NCBI RefSeq assembly: GCF_013204825.1
Contig: NZ_JABMKV010000001.1
Span: 1,116,001 to 1,180,000 of the forward strand
DNA: 64,000 bases
From: Pedobacter boryungensis
GTDB lineage: Bacteria; Bacteroidota; Bacteroidia; Sphingobacteriales; Sphingobacteriaceae
Reading direction: 5' to 3'
Positions within the stretch are counted from its first letter, which is position 1. Each line of letters starts with the position of its first letter. The position numbers were made by a program, and so were the translations under genes. This document shows positions 7,343-16,525 of the stretch, piece by piece. A model generated the notes under the pieces. The model was not told the DNA's origin. It saw only the letters and a program-made list of their open reading frames with translations, and did not search any database.

Positions 7343-9757
7343 CTATTTAGAGACTGTAAATTCTTTTTTCAGTTTAATATCTTCTGATGAATTACCTATC
7401 ATTACTTGAAACTTACCAGGCTCTACTGTCCACTTCATGTTTTTATCTAGAAGCTGCAAATCGCTTGGTTTTAGCGTAAACTTTACAGTTTTAGTTTCAC
7501 CTGGGGCTAGACTTACACGTTCAAATCCTCTTAAAACAGACTCATATACCGTAACACTACTTACCATATCTTTAAGATAAAGTTGTACAACTTGATCTCC
7601 TTTACGGCTACCTGTATTTTTAACATCTACCGCTATCTGAATATCATTTTTTGGCTGAATTTCTTGTGCGCTTAATTTAAGATTAGTAAACTCGAATGTG
7701 GTATAGCTTAATCCGTATCCGAATGGGTAAAGCGCACCAAGTACTCTGGTTTTACCAGTTCCATTTGGATCATCACTTTTACTTTGACCTGCTTGAGAAC
7801 CTGGTTTAAAAGGGAAATTCAATTCAATTTGACCCACTGATTTTGGGTAGGTCATAGTCAATTTACCTCCTGGATTATTATCTCCAAATAAGGTTTCGGC
7901 AACAACGGTTCCTGCCGATGGACCAGGAAATCCTGCTTGAAGAATTGCAGGAAGGTAGCGATTTTCCCAATTGATTGTTAAAGGGCGACCGTTTACCATC
8001 ACCATAACTATTGGTTTCCCTGTTGCATATAAAGCTTGTAGCAATAAAAGTTGTCGACCAGGTAAGTTTAAACTTGTTCTTGATTTACTTTCGCCAACTT
8101 GGTTATCCGTCTCGCCAACCACAGCAATTACAATATCGGATTTAGCTGCCGCAGCCACTGCTTCATTGATGTGAGCCTGTTCTTCGGCAGTTAAAGGAGT
8201 AGTAATAATTTCACTTTCTGGCCAAGTAGCGTCAATTACATCGCACCCTTTACTGTACGTTACATTTGCAGATTTACTTGCGTAAGCTTTAATTCCATCT
8301 AAAATGGAAACAATTTGGTTGTTTGATGGGCCGTATCTGCTAGTGGTATAGTTTACTTCGGTTGCTAACGGACCAGTAACTAATATGTTTTTGTATTGTT
8401 TTACATCTAACGGAAGTAAATTCTTATCATTTTTTAACAATACCATCGATTCGCGGTTAAGCTGTACAGCCAATGCTTCATCTGCAACCGTATGCACTTT
8501 TTTATCGGAAGCAGCTGGGTCATTTACATAAGGGCTATCGAATAAACCTAATTCGAATTTTACTCTTAGCACATCAGCCACGCGTTCATCCAGTGTTTTT
8601 ATTGCCACTTTACCTTCTTTTACAAGTTCACGAAGTGGAAGGATAAAGTTTTCGGGCATGGTAAAATGAGTGCGCACATTTAGTCCAGCATCAATTGCCT
8701 TTTTTACTCCGCTTTTATAATCATCTGCCACATGATGTTTACTAGCAATAAATTCTACAGCTTCACTATCTGAAACTACATAACCCATAAAACCATATTG
8801 TTTACGTAAGAGTTCTGTAAGAAAATAAGCGCTACTGCTTACAGGTTCGCCATCCCAATCATTATAACTGCTCATGATACCCATGGGTTTAGCTTCTTGT
8901 ATTACTCTTTTAAACGGATAAAGAAACATTTGGTGTAATTCCCTAGGTGCCACATGTGGATCGGTACGAGCTTGACCATCTCTACCGCCTTTTGGCACAC
9001 TATATACTGCATAATGTTTTAATGTTGCTGCTACACCTTGGCTTTGAATGCCCAATGTCATTTGTTTCCCGAGTTCGGCGATTAAAAAAGGATCTTCTGC
9101 ATAACATTCTACTACTCTGCCCCATCGTTGATCTCTGGCTACATCGAGAATTGGTGCATATACATTGGTGTAACCTAATGCTTTTGCTTCGCGACCAACT
9201 GTGCTTCCTGCGCTAAAGACAAGATTTTTATTCCATGTCGTACCAATGTTGATTGGCGCTGGAAATGGCGTTGCCCTATCGTGGCAAAGTCCATGAATAC
9301 CTTCGTTGGTAAAATCGACCGGAATACCTAAGCGTGTTTCTTCTACAAACCATTTTTGTACAGTATTAATAGCATTAGCATGTTTACTAAACGGAAATGA
9401 GTATTGCGTTACCGCTTTTTTGTTATAAGGTAAGCTATTTAACTCCTCATCTATGTTGGCAATACCATCTTTCCAAATTTGTGTTTTCCATTCGGCTGTT
9501 GGCATTTCGTCTTTTAATACTCTGCCATACCCATAAAGTGTTGCTGTTTGACAGGTTTTTTCATCCAAATTCATCTGGCTCAATAGATCTTTCACTCTAC
9601 TATCAATCGGTTTTGATGGATCTTCAAAAACATCCATTTTCCCGTTTTTGTTAAAATCAATCCAGCCTTTATGGTAAATTTTATCTTTTTGAGCTTGCGT
9701 GTTTATTGCCAGTAATACTAAAGCAGTAAGAAGTGTAGTTGTTTTGCGCTTAATCAT
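7343..9757 (-). CDS. GH3 family beta-glycosidase
   Basis: An 804-residue exported protein. After the signal peptide (to about residue 22) comes a calcium-loop-like stretch, DFNKNGKMDVFEDP (34-47), common in Bacteroidota GH3 enzymes. The GH3 barrel shows KH at 247-248 and the nucleophile motif VVSDSEAV (Asp330). It is followed by the alpha/beta sandwich domain (GETDNQVGES, where the acid residue would lie) and a C-terminal fibronectin-III-like domain (VDVKNTGSRKGDQVVQLYL). Such enzymes release beta-glucose, xylose or related sugars from oligosaccharide ends in the periplasm. The start overlaps the preceding GH28-like gene as ATGA. The sugar removed cannot be read from sequence. Confidence 0.95.
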   Translation of the reverse strand: MIKRKTTTLLTALVLLAINTQAQKDKIYHKGWIDFNKNGKMDVFEDPSKPIDSRVKDLLSQMNLDEKTCQTATLYGYGRVLKDEMPTAEWKTQIWKDGIANIDEELNSLPYNKKAVTQYSFPFSKHANAINTVQKWFVEETRLGIPVDFTNEGIHGLCHDRATPFPAPINIGTTWNKNLVFSAGSTVGREAKALGYTNVYAPILDVARDQRWGRVVECYAEDPFLIAELGKQMTLGIQSQGVAATLKHYAVYSVPKGGRDGQARTDPHVAPRELHQMFLYPFKRVIQEAKPMGIMSSYNDWDGEPVSSSAYFLTELLRKQYGFMGYVVSDSEAVEFIASKHHVADDYKSGVKKAIDAGLNVRTHFTMPENFILPLRELVKEGKVAIKTLDERVADVLRVKFELGLFDSPYVNDPAASDKKVHTVADEALAVQLNRESMVLLKNDKNLLPLDVKQYKNILVTGPLATEVNYTTSRYGPSNNQIVSILDGIKAYASKSANVTYSKGCDVIDATWPESEIITTPLTAEEQAHINEAVAAAAKSDIVIAVVGETDNQVGESKSRTSLNLPGRQLLLLQALYATGKPIVMVMVNGRPLTINWENRYLPAILQAGFPGPSAGTVVAETLFGDNNPGGKLTMTYPKSVGQIELNFPFKPGSQAGQSKSDDPNGTGKTRVLGALYPFGYGLSYTTFEFTNLKLSAQEIQPKNDIQIAVDVKNTGSRKGDQVVQLYLKDMVSSVTVYESVLRGFERVSLAPGETKTVKFTLKPSDLQLLDKNMKWTVEPGKFQVMIGNSSEDIKLKKEFTVSK

Positions 9758-12687
9758 TTGTGTTGTTTTGGATTTTTACCATTTTCATCGTCGTAATAAA
9801 CGATGTTATCGATTTTAATTTGAGAAGCATTTTTCTGTCCGATTAAAGTAGGATTGTCTATTGGTTTTACCATCTTCAAGTCTGAAAGTTGTGCGCCTAT
9901 TACATCGTCTAAAAAGATAACATAACGGCTGTCTCTTTTTTCATAGTTAAATGAGCTTTTTTTAACGGTTAGCCCCATTACATGGCGAGCCCATAAACCA
10001 TAAGAGGGTTGTGTTTTTAAATTGGAAACATTGTATTGCCCTACACCCAATTCTGGAGGAGTTTGTAAGGTATCACTAACATCATTTCCACCTTTTACTA
10101 GAATATTTACATCTGCAAAGGATATGTTTTTGATGTAACCTGTATGCTGCCCGTTAGGTAGTTTAAAGTCTAAGCCACCGTCTACTGTTGCTGGATCTGG
10201 CAATTTATAACCTGCAATGATCGGGCTTGCTTTGCGTTGTTTACCATTGTAGGCTTTCCAGCGGTTGGTGGCATCACCATATGAACTTCCTCCATATACT
10301 TCTGCAATATCAACACCGTTGATGATGATATTTTCTACTGTACCGATATTGATGTTCTTCACTAAGAGTTCGCTGTGTTTTTCACCGTTATCGGTAAAGT
10401 TGTATTTGCCTACATCTGCGCCTAAAACTCTGCCTCTATTAGAAATGGAAATAAAGAAAGGTGTAGTAGTGCGCAACATTTGAGACCTAGAATGTATTAT
10501 TCCAGTGTGGCCGCAGTTTAAATGTATGTTTTTAATGTGTGCACCATCGTTAGTTGAAATAGAAAATCCGGCTTTATTTGCTCCTAATACATAAATATTA
10601 TCCACACAGACATCCATAATATCATCCGCGGTTTCCGAACCGATCTGAAATAGGTTGCAATTTGTATCACCTATAATATTACGGACTTTATAATTACGAG
10701 CAGGTCTTGTAAAACCTAATGAACAATCAGAACCAGGTTTAACGATATCATCTGAACTTACTTTGCAATAGATGTTAGTTACAGTTACTTCGTTGCATTG
10801 CATAAAATCGTAAATATCACGAACGTTTGAGGTGTTATTTTTTCCGAAATAGGTATTATGAACGTTGATAGAATCTGTGCCCGTTGCTAATAATGCAAAA
10901 TGCCCTGCTCTATCTATATTGAGCATATTCTCTGTATTAAAGTCTTTAGAGCCATCTTTGGCGATGTAGTACGGTTCGTCTTTAGCGGGATCGTACCATA
11001 AATCTTCTTTTTTCGCTAAACCTCCTATTTCTAAGTTGGTACACAGTTTTAACGTAAACATTTTATCAGCTCTATTATCAGCTGCATTGTTCATCACATT
11101 ATCGCCATTTACTAAGTTGCCATCGCCAGTAATTCTTCCATTTCCAATGATTTTTACGTTATCTAATCGTTCGCCAAAGAACATGGTATTTCTAAAGTAG
11201 TGATGTCCTACATCTTGTTTTGTCATGTAATTTTCTGGATCAGCATACGGGCCAACAGCCGTTGGAGATAAGCCAGAACGGTATTTTTTATCACTAAACC
11301 AAGTTCGTTCAGGTGCATCAGCTCCTTTAATAGCTTTTATAGTAGCGTCTTTATCAATAAATAAATACACATTAGTTTGTAGGTGGACTGTTTTAACCAA
11401 ATAAGTCCCTTTGGTAAATGCTAATGTACCGCCCCCAATTTTATTTAAATAAGCTAATGCTTCGTTTATTTTTTGAGTATCGTCAAATTGATCGTCTGCG
11501 TTTACGCCAAATTTTTTAACATCCATTTTACCGGTGTAAAATTGAGCTTCATTAGAGTAACCCTTTTTCTCACCATCCTTTACCAACAATCTAAAGCTGT
11601 ATAAAATATTTGGTTTTAGGTTGGATACTTTTGCTTTACCTATTTTTGCATCTATTACCGCAGCTATAGCCGACCATGTCTTACCATTGTTTGTTGATGC
11701 TTGGAGTTGTATATTTTTGGCATCGTTTACTACTGGCCATTTAAAGTTGACCGAAGTGTAAGTATTTGGAGTTTCTTGATAAGCTAAACTACGATCGACA
11801 ACGCGAATAAAATCTGAAATGGTTTTGGTTACTTTTAAAACTGTAACTTCATTTCCTGTACCCGCACTGCTTAAGACGTTTGGTTGTGAGGTGGTATAAG
11901 TGGCGGTAAATGTAAGATTACCTAACGTTTTTAAGTTTACATTATTTATTTTGAGGATTATATCGGCTCCGTTTGCTGGTCTGAAATCTAAATGATTAAG
12001 CGTAATGGCAGTACCATGTATAGATTTAGTAATAGCAGCTGTTCCTACTTGTGCATAAGAATAAAGTGAGCCAACCCTTCCAATAGATTGTTTTGATAAT
12101 TCGCTGAGCTTTACAAAACCTCTACCAATAACATTTACACTTGTATTTTCTAAATTTGGTTCAATGCCTGGTGGCAAATGAAATCTAACACTTGCATCTG
12201 AACTTCTTTGCCCTGCAGTATAAAAAAGTGTAATGATTTGATTGGTATTCTGGGTGATTTGTTTTTGTACCAATGTTAATTTCCCACTCAATGCCATTCG
12301 TTTTAATACGATTGCATATTCTTTTGTTGTTTTTCCGTCGTTGGCAGTAACTTTTAATCTATCACCTCCATTTATTAATCCTGTAGTTTTTAAAACGCCA
12401 ATCTTATCTGTTATTTGATAACGTTGTTTAGAACCATCTGTTGAAGTAATTTCATTCATCAACTCTTCAACTGTTGCTTGAGTACTGATTAGACCTTTAT
12501 CTTCAGGAGTATCGACTGTAAAGCTATATGTTGTTCCAGTTATCAAAACTAGTTGGTTGTTAGAGATTTGAGCAATATGAGGGCTCCTATCGGTATAGGT
12601 AATCATTGTATTTGAGCCCGCAATTTGCGCACAAACTGAATAAGTAATGAATTGCGCAAAAAAGATAAATCCTATCAGTTTATTCAT
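9754..12687 (-). CDS. Large multidomain GH28-like beta-helix protein with N-terminal Ig/FN3-type domains
   Basis: A 977-residue exported protein. A signal peptide (1-20) precedes about 360 residues of beta-sandwich-like sequence, including a fibronectin-III-like segment near 320-390 (VNFKWPVVNDAKNIQLQAS ... PNILYSFRLLVKDG). A pectate-lyase-superfamily beta-helix starts at MDVKKFGVNADDQFDDTQ. GH28-type acidic residues appear in VRDIYDF and SSDDIVKPGSD, but the GHG His is absent; the matching strand reads NLFQIGSE. It probably cleaves a uronic-acid-containing polysaccharide. Six bases separate it from the preceding GH141-like gene, and it overlaps the GH3 gene by four. Fold is firm, activity inferred. 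Confidence 0.85.
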   Translation of the reverse strand: MNKLIGFIFFAQFITYSVCAQIAGSNTMITYTDRSPHIAQISNNQLVLITGTTYSFTVDTPEDKGLISTQATVEELMNEITSTDGSKQRYQITDKIGVLKTTGLINGGDRLKVTANDGKTTKEYAIVLKRMALSGKLTLVQKQITQNTNQIITLFYTAGQRSSDASVRFHLPPGIEPNLENTSVNVIGRGFVKLSELSKQSIGRVGSLYSYAQVGTAAITKSIHGTAITLNHLDFRPANGADIILKINNVNLKTLGNLTFTATYTTSQPNVLSSAGTGNEVTVLKVTKTISDFIRVVDRSLAYQETPNTYTSVNFKWPVVNDAKNIQLQASTNNGKTWSAIAAVIDAKIGKAKVSNLKPNILYSFRLLVKDGEKKGYSNEAQFYTGKMDVKKFGVNADDQFDDTQKINEALAYLNKIGGGTLAFTKGTYLVKTVHLQTNVYLFIDKDATIKAIKGADAPERTWFSDKKYRSGLSPTAVGPYADPENYMTKQDVGHHYFRNTMFFGERLDNVKIIGNGRITGDGNLVNGDNVMNNAADNRADKMFTLKLCTNLEIGGLAKKEDLWYDPAKDEPYYIAKDGSKDFNTENMLNIDRAGHFALLATGTDSINVHNTYFGKNNTSNVRDIYDFMQCNEVTVTNIYCKVSSDDIVKPGSDCSLGFTRPARNYKVRNIIGDTNCNLFQIGSETADDIMDVCVDNIYVLGANKAGFSISTNDGAHIKNIHLNCGHTGIIHSRSQMLRTTTPFFISISNRGRVLGADVGKYNFTDNGEKHSELLVKNINIGTVENIIINGVDIAEVYGGSSYGDATNRWKAYNGKQRKASPIIAGYKLPDPATVDGGLDFKLPNGQHTGYIKNISFADVNILVKGGNDVSDTLQTPPELGVGQYNVSNLKTQPSYGLWARHVMGLTVKKSSFNYEKRDSRYVIFLDDVIGAQLSDLKMVKPIDNPTLIGQKNASQIKIDNIVYYDDENGKNPKQHK

Positions 12688-12693
12688 TTATTG

Positions 12694-15039
12694 TTATTTA
12701 ATATCAACCGTAATTTCTTGTGATTTTTGATCTCTAAAAACAGTCATTGTTGTTGTTTTTTTTGATGTAATTGTTAAACGTGCATCAAACAGATCTTTAA
12801 TGTTATTTATCTTTTGATCTGCAAAGTACAAAATGACATCATTTTCTTTAACCAAAGGGTACAATATACTTTTTAAATTACTTTTGGTCACTAACACTCC
12901 ATTTTTATCGGGCATTCCTGTTGCCGATTGCTCTGCTAAAGTCTGTATATTTTTAACTTTTAGATTAAAGAAATCAACTTCCTTATCTTCTACAATTTTT
13001 AAGTTAACTAAGGTTGGTATCACTACCCTTTTAGCTAGCTTTTTTAAACGAGGAGAAACTACTCCAAAATTCATGTCAATAGATTTTATACCTAAACTCA
13101 ATGCTGGTGAGTTAGCTTTTAAACTAAAATTACCATTAGTTGCATCTGCAAATAAAGCATCTCCATAAGTAGAATTCATATCTGTTTTTTGCAATCGAGC
13201 TTTATCAAGCGAAGCTTGATCTGGAAAGAAATTATAATCGATCTGTTTTCCCCAATCGGTAATTCGGATAGGTTGATAGGCTGAGCCCACAATGTTATGT
13301 TTAAATAGATCATTGCTGTTTTTAAACCACACATGTGGATGAAAAGAATTATTAATCATCACATTATTCTCCACCACTCTGTTAAAGCCTTCACGCAATT
13401 TAATGCCGCCATTTAGGCACACGTTATTTTTTATAATATAGTTCGATGATCCATCGTCTAAATCAATATCCCAACCATTATCACATCTAAAACGGTTATT
13501 AAATAATGTGGTTGGTTCAATTGCATCTAGTAAAATCAATTCGGGATGGTTTTTAACTAAACTATCCATGATTTCTCGTTTGGGATGCCAAAAACGATCT
13601 CGACCCCAAGAGTTAAATGCGCCGTGATCGCCAGTTTCTAAAACGGTATTAAATACATCATTGTAGGCAATATAATGGCCACCCCATGTGCCTTCATTAC
13701 AATTAATGCCTGCTCTTGGTACATCATAAATGGTATTGTGTAGTACTTCAATATTTCTCGACATAGAAATTTGTACACCAGCAGTTTGTTTTTCTACTTC
13801 TCCAATTTGATGAATTAGGTTATCAGAAACCTTACAAAATCTTGGATAATTATCGCCTTTTGGACCTTTAGCTCGATCTATATCTTTTAGTGCTACAAAA
13901 TCCTGGTACTTATAACTTGGCGAACGTACTGCCGCTGGATCGCCAACAAATGAGATTGCACTAGCGCCAATATTTTTAATGTGGCAACTGGTTACCGTAT
14001 TGTATTGATTAAAGTTACTGAAAACAATGGCGTTGCCGCCTAAAAATTGCAAATCGCAATTGGTGATATTGATATGTGCAGTTTGTTCTGCAAAAATTGC
14101 CGCTCCTCTATACATCGTCCAATCACTTCGTAGTAAAGGCTCACTCGTTTTCATAAACGTACGTAAGGTATGCGTTAAGGTTAAACCCTCTATATTTATG
14201 TACTCAACAGGTTTATCAACTGTTCCATTAAAAGTAATTAAACTTTCTAGTTGTGGGGTTTGTATCAACGCCGTTGATAAATTTAAATCCTTTTCAGGAA
14301 TGATATACAATTGATGTGTTTGGCTATCGTAATACCACTCGTTCTGCTGATCTAGCTCTTCCTTTATATTTTCTACAAATCTGTATTTGGCATGCATAGC
14401 CGATGGTCTATTGTTTTGCCATCCTCCTTCCATTACGAGTTTACCTGAATTATCTTTCCCAGTAATTTTATAACTTAAATCACCCCAAAGACTATTGTGC
14501 ATGGCATGAATAAATGCGCCAACAGGATTTTTCCAGGTTGCAATTCTTTCTGGAGCAATTGCATCTGCGGCAGCTCCACCATAAGGAAGTACACCCTCCT
14601 TATAATTAGGGTAACGAGCCATTACCATTCGTTTACCATTAATAAAGAGTTGATCAAATTTTAGATTAGTATCTTTTAAATCAGCAGAAAAAACACCATT
14701 CCCAAGTGGTTTCCATGTTAGCTTTAATACTTTATCACTACTTAGAATAGGAATCTCTTTTGCATAGGCTTTAATTGTTAATGTGCCATTTTTATTTCTG
14801 CTATCGAGGGCTGTGAATGTTAATGCTTTCGGTAAATAATAATTACCACCACGCACAAATATTATTATCGATTGTTCAGGGTATTTTCTAGCTATTTCTA
14901 TTGCCTTCTGTAGGGTTGCGAATGGCTTTACTAAAGTACCTGGATTATGATCATTGCCATTTACAGCAACATAAAAGTCTTTCGCTTGGACAGTAAATGA
15001 AACTGCTACAAAAAGTAACACATAAATTATTTTTCTCAT
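12694..15039 (-). CDS. GH141-like right-handed beta-helix protein with PDZ-like C-terminus
   Basis: A 781-residue exported protein with a signal peptide (1-19) followed by FYVAVNGNDHNPGT and PFATLQKAIEIAR, the typical opening of large parallel beta-helix glycosidases of the GH141/GH120 type. The stretch LFINGKRMVMARYPNY and the long NxxI-rich helix continue to about residue 690. The last 80 residues (MPDKNGVLVTKSNL ... ENDVILYFADQKINNI) look like a PDZ-type domain. GH141 includes an alpha-L-fucosidase acting on rhamnogalacturonan II and a xylanase, so specificity is open. Its start overlaps the sulfatase stop as ATGA. Alternative: another beta-helix family without assigned activity. Confidence 0.8.
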   Translation of the reverse strand: MRKIIYVLLFVAVSFTVQAKDFYVAVNGNDHNPGTLVKPFATLQKAIEIARKYPEQSIIIFVRGGNYYLPKALTFTALDSRNKNGTLTIKAYAKEIPILSSDKVLKLTWKPLGNGVFSADLKDTNLKFDQLFINGKRMVMARYPNYKEGVLPYGGAAADAIAPERIATWKNPVGAFIHAMHNSLWGDLSYKITGKDNSGKLVMEGGWQNNRPSAMHAKYRFVENIKEELDQQNEWYYDSQTHQLYIIPEKDLNLSTALIQTPQLESLITFNGTVDKPVEYINIEGLTLTHTLRTFMKTSEPLLRSDWTMYRGAAIFAEQTAHINITNCDLQFLGGNAIVFSNFNQYNTVTSCHIKNIGASAISFVGDPAAVRSPSYKYQDFVALKDIDRAKGPKGDNYPRFCKVSDNLIHQIGEVEKQTAGVQISMSRNIEVLHNTIYDVPRAGINCNEGTWGGHYIAYNDVFNTVLETGDHGAFNSWGRDRFWHPKREIMDSLVKNHPELILLDAIEPTTLFNNRFRCDNGWDIDLDDGSSNYIIKNNVCLNGGIKLREGFNRVVENNVMINNSFHPHVWFKNSNDLFKHNIVGSAYQPIRITDWGKQIDYNFFPDQASLDKARLQKTDMNSTYGDALFADATNGNFSLKANSPALSLGIKSIDMNFGVVSPRLKKLAKRVVIPTLVNLKIVEDKEVDFFNLKVKNIQTLAEQSATGMPDKNGVLVTKSNLKSILYPLVKENDVILYFADQKINNIKDLFDARLTITSKKTTTMTVFRDQKSQEITVDIK

Positions 15040-16523
15040 CTATCGCTATAACCTTGTTCCTTTTGTTTTTCTAAAAGTGCTTTCAATTCTTTAACAATCA
15101 ACGGATATTTGGTGTATAGATTAATTGTTTCACGTTCATCTTTTTCCATATCATACAACTGTCCATCAGGGTCATCTGGCTTACCTTTTTTCATAGACCA
15201 ACCACCACTTCCTTTGCCATCAATAAATTTCCATTTTCCTTTTCTAATGGCAAACATGCCGTCTATAGAATGATGAATAATGCTTTCACGGACAGGTTTA
15301 ACATCTCCCATTAAAGCAGGTTGTAAATTGAAACTATCTGGACCAGCACCCGCTGGAAGTTTTTGATTTGTAATTCCTGCGAATGTTGCCATTAAATCTG
15401 TTAAACAGGTAATTTGTGAAATAGTGCGATTTGCCTTAACCGAAGCTGGCCAGCGTACAATTAACGGAATATGATGTCCACCCTCCCAAATATCAGATTT
15501 CTCTCCCCTAAAAATATAATTTGCATGGTGTAAAGGATATTCCTTTTCATCACCTGGCTTCCAATCGGCGCCATTATCAGATGTAAAAATAACAATTGTA
15601 TTTTTCGCAATACCTAAGCTATCTAGTGTTTTTAAAATCCTACCTACTGCATCATCAGTGTGTTGTACAAAATCTCCATAAATACCAGCTTTAGAAGTGT
15701 TTTTAAATTTATCGGCTGGCAGCCATGGTGTATGTGGACTTGTTAAAGGAAGATAAAGGAAAAAAGGTTCTTTTTTTGTACTTGCCTTAACCACGTAATC
15801 TTGTGCTTTAGCAATAAAAACATCGAGTGTTTTTTCGATCACAAAGTTTTCTGCAGCTGGGCCAGCTCTCCAAAAAACGCCTCTTGGTGAATTTGAGCCT
15901 TTAAAAGGCACCAATGGCAGACTTGTAGATTTCCCATTTTCCAAATATGTATAGGGTGGCATATCCAAAGATGCAGCAATGATATAGCTGTAATCAAATC
16001 CATTTTGATTAGGGCCTGTTTTTACGGGTACTTGGTAGTTTACATTACTTAAATCAGGTTTATATTGATCTTCTCCAGGAGTAATTGCCTTTTTAGTACC
16101 ATCTATAGGTGTCCAGTTAAAGCCTAAATGCCATTTACCAATAATTGCAGTTTGATAACCGGCTGCCTTTGCCAAATTAGCTACCGTATATCTAGATTCT
16201 TCTATCAATGCAGGAGAATAACCATTTAACACTCCTTTTTTAAGGGTCGATCTAAATGCATATCTACCCGTTAAAATCCCATATCGAGTTGGTGTACATA
16301 CCGCTGATCCAGAATGTGCATTGGTAAAAACAGCACCTTCATTAATCAGACGATCTAAATTTGGTGTGCTTACTTGCGCATCGGCATTTAATTTTTTAAT
16401 ATCCCCATAGCCCATGTCATCTGCCAAAATATAAATTACATTGGGTTTTTGCTGGTTACCTTGAGCTAAACAAGCAAAACTTGCTAGCGTTAAAAATAAA
16501 CCTAAATAAAGCTGTCTTTTCAT
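15036..16523 (-). CDS. S1-family sulfatase (formylglycine-dependent)
   Basis: A 495-residue exported sulfatase with a signal peptide (1-20). Metal-binding ILADDMGYGD (Asp35-Asp36) is followed by the formylglycine signature VCTPTRYGILTGRY, with Cys76 in C-x-P-x-R; this form needs an FGE or anSME maturase that is not in the window. Further conserved blocks are GKWHLG, TSPHTPW, TSDNGAD and a substrate-side LIVRWP. It would remove sulfate esters from polysaccharide or oligosaccharide in the periplasm. It lies between the helical unknown (2-base gap) and the GH141-like gene (4-base overlap), which points to a sulfated substrate. Confidence 0.95.
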   Translation of the reverse strand: MKRQLYLGLFLTLASFACLAQGNQQKPNVIYILADDMGYGDIKKLNADAQVSTPNLDRLINEGAVFTNAHSGSAVCTPTRYGILTGRYAFRSTLKKGVLNGYSPALIEESRYTVANLAKAAGYQTAIIGKWHLGFNWTPIDGTKKAITPGEDQYKPDLSNVNYQVPVKTGPNQNGFDYSYIIAASLDMPPYTYLENGKSTSLPLVPFKGSNSPRGVFWRAGPAAENFVIEKTLDVFIAKAQDYVVKASTKKEPFFLYLPLTSPHTPWLPADKFKNTSKAGIYGDFVQHTDDAVGRILKTLDSLGIAKNTIVIFTSDNGADWKPGDEKEYPLHHANYIFRGEKSDIWEGGHHIPLIVRWPASVKANRTISQITCLTDLMATFAGITNQKLPAGAGPDSFNLQPALMGDVKPVRESIIHHSIDGMFAIRKGKWKFIDGKGSGGWSMKKGKPDDPDGQLYDMEKDERETINLYTKYPLIVKELKALLEKQKEQGYSDR

Positions 16524-16525
16524 AT

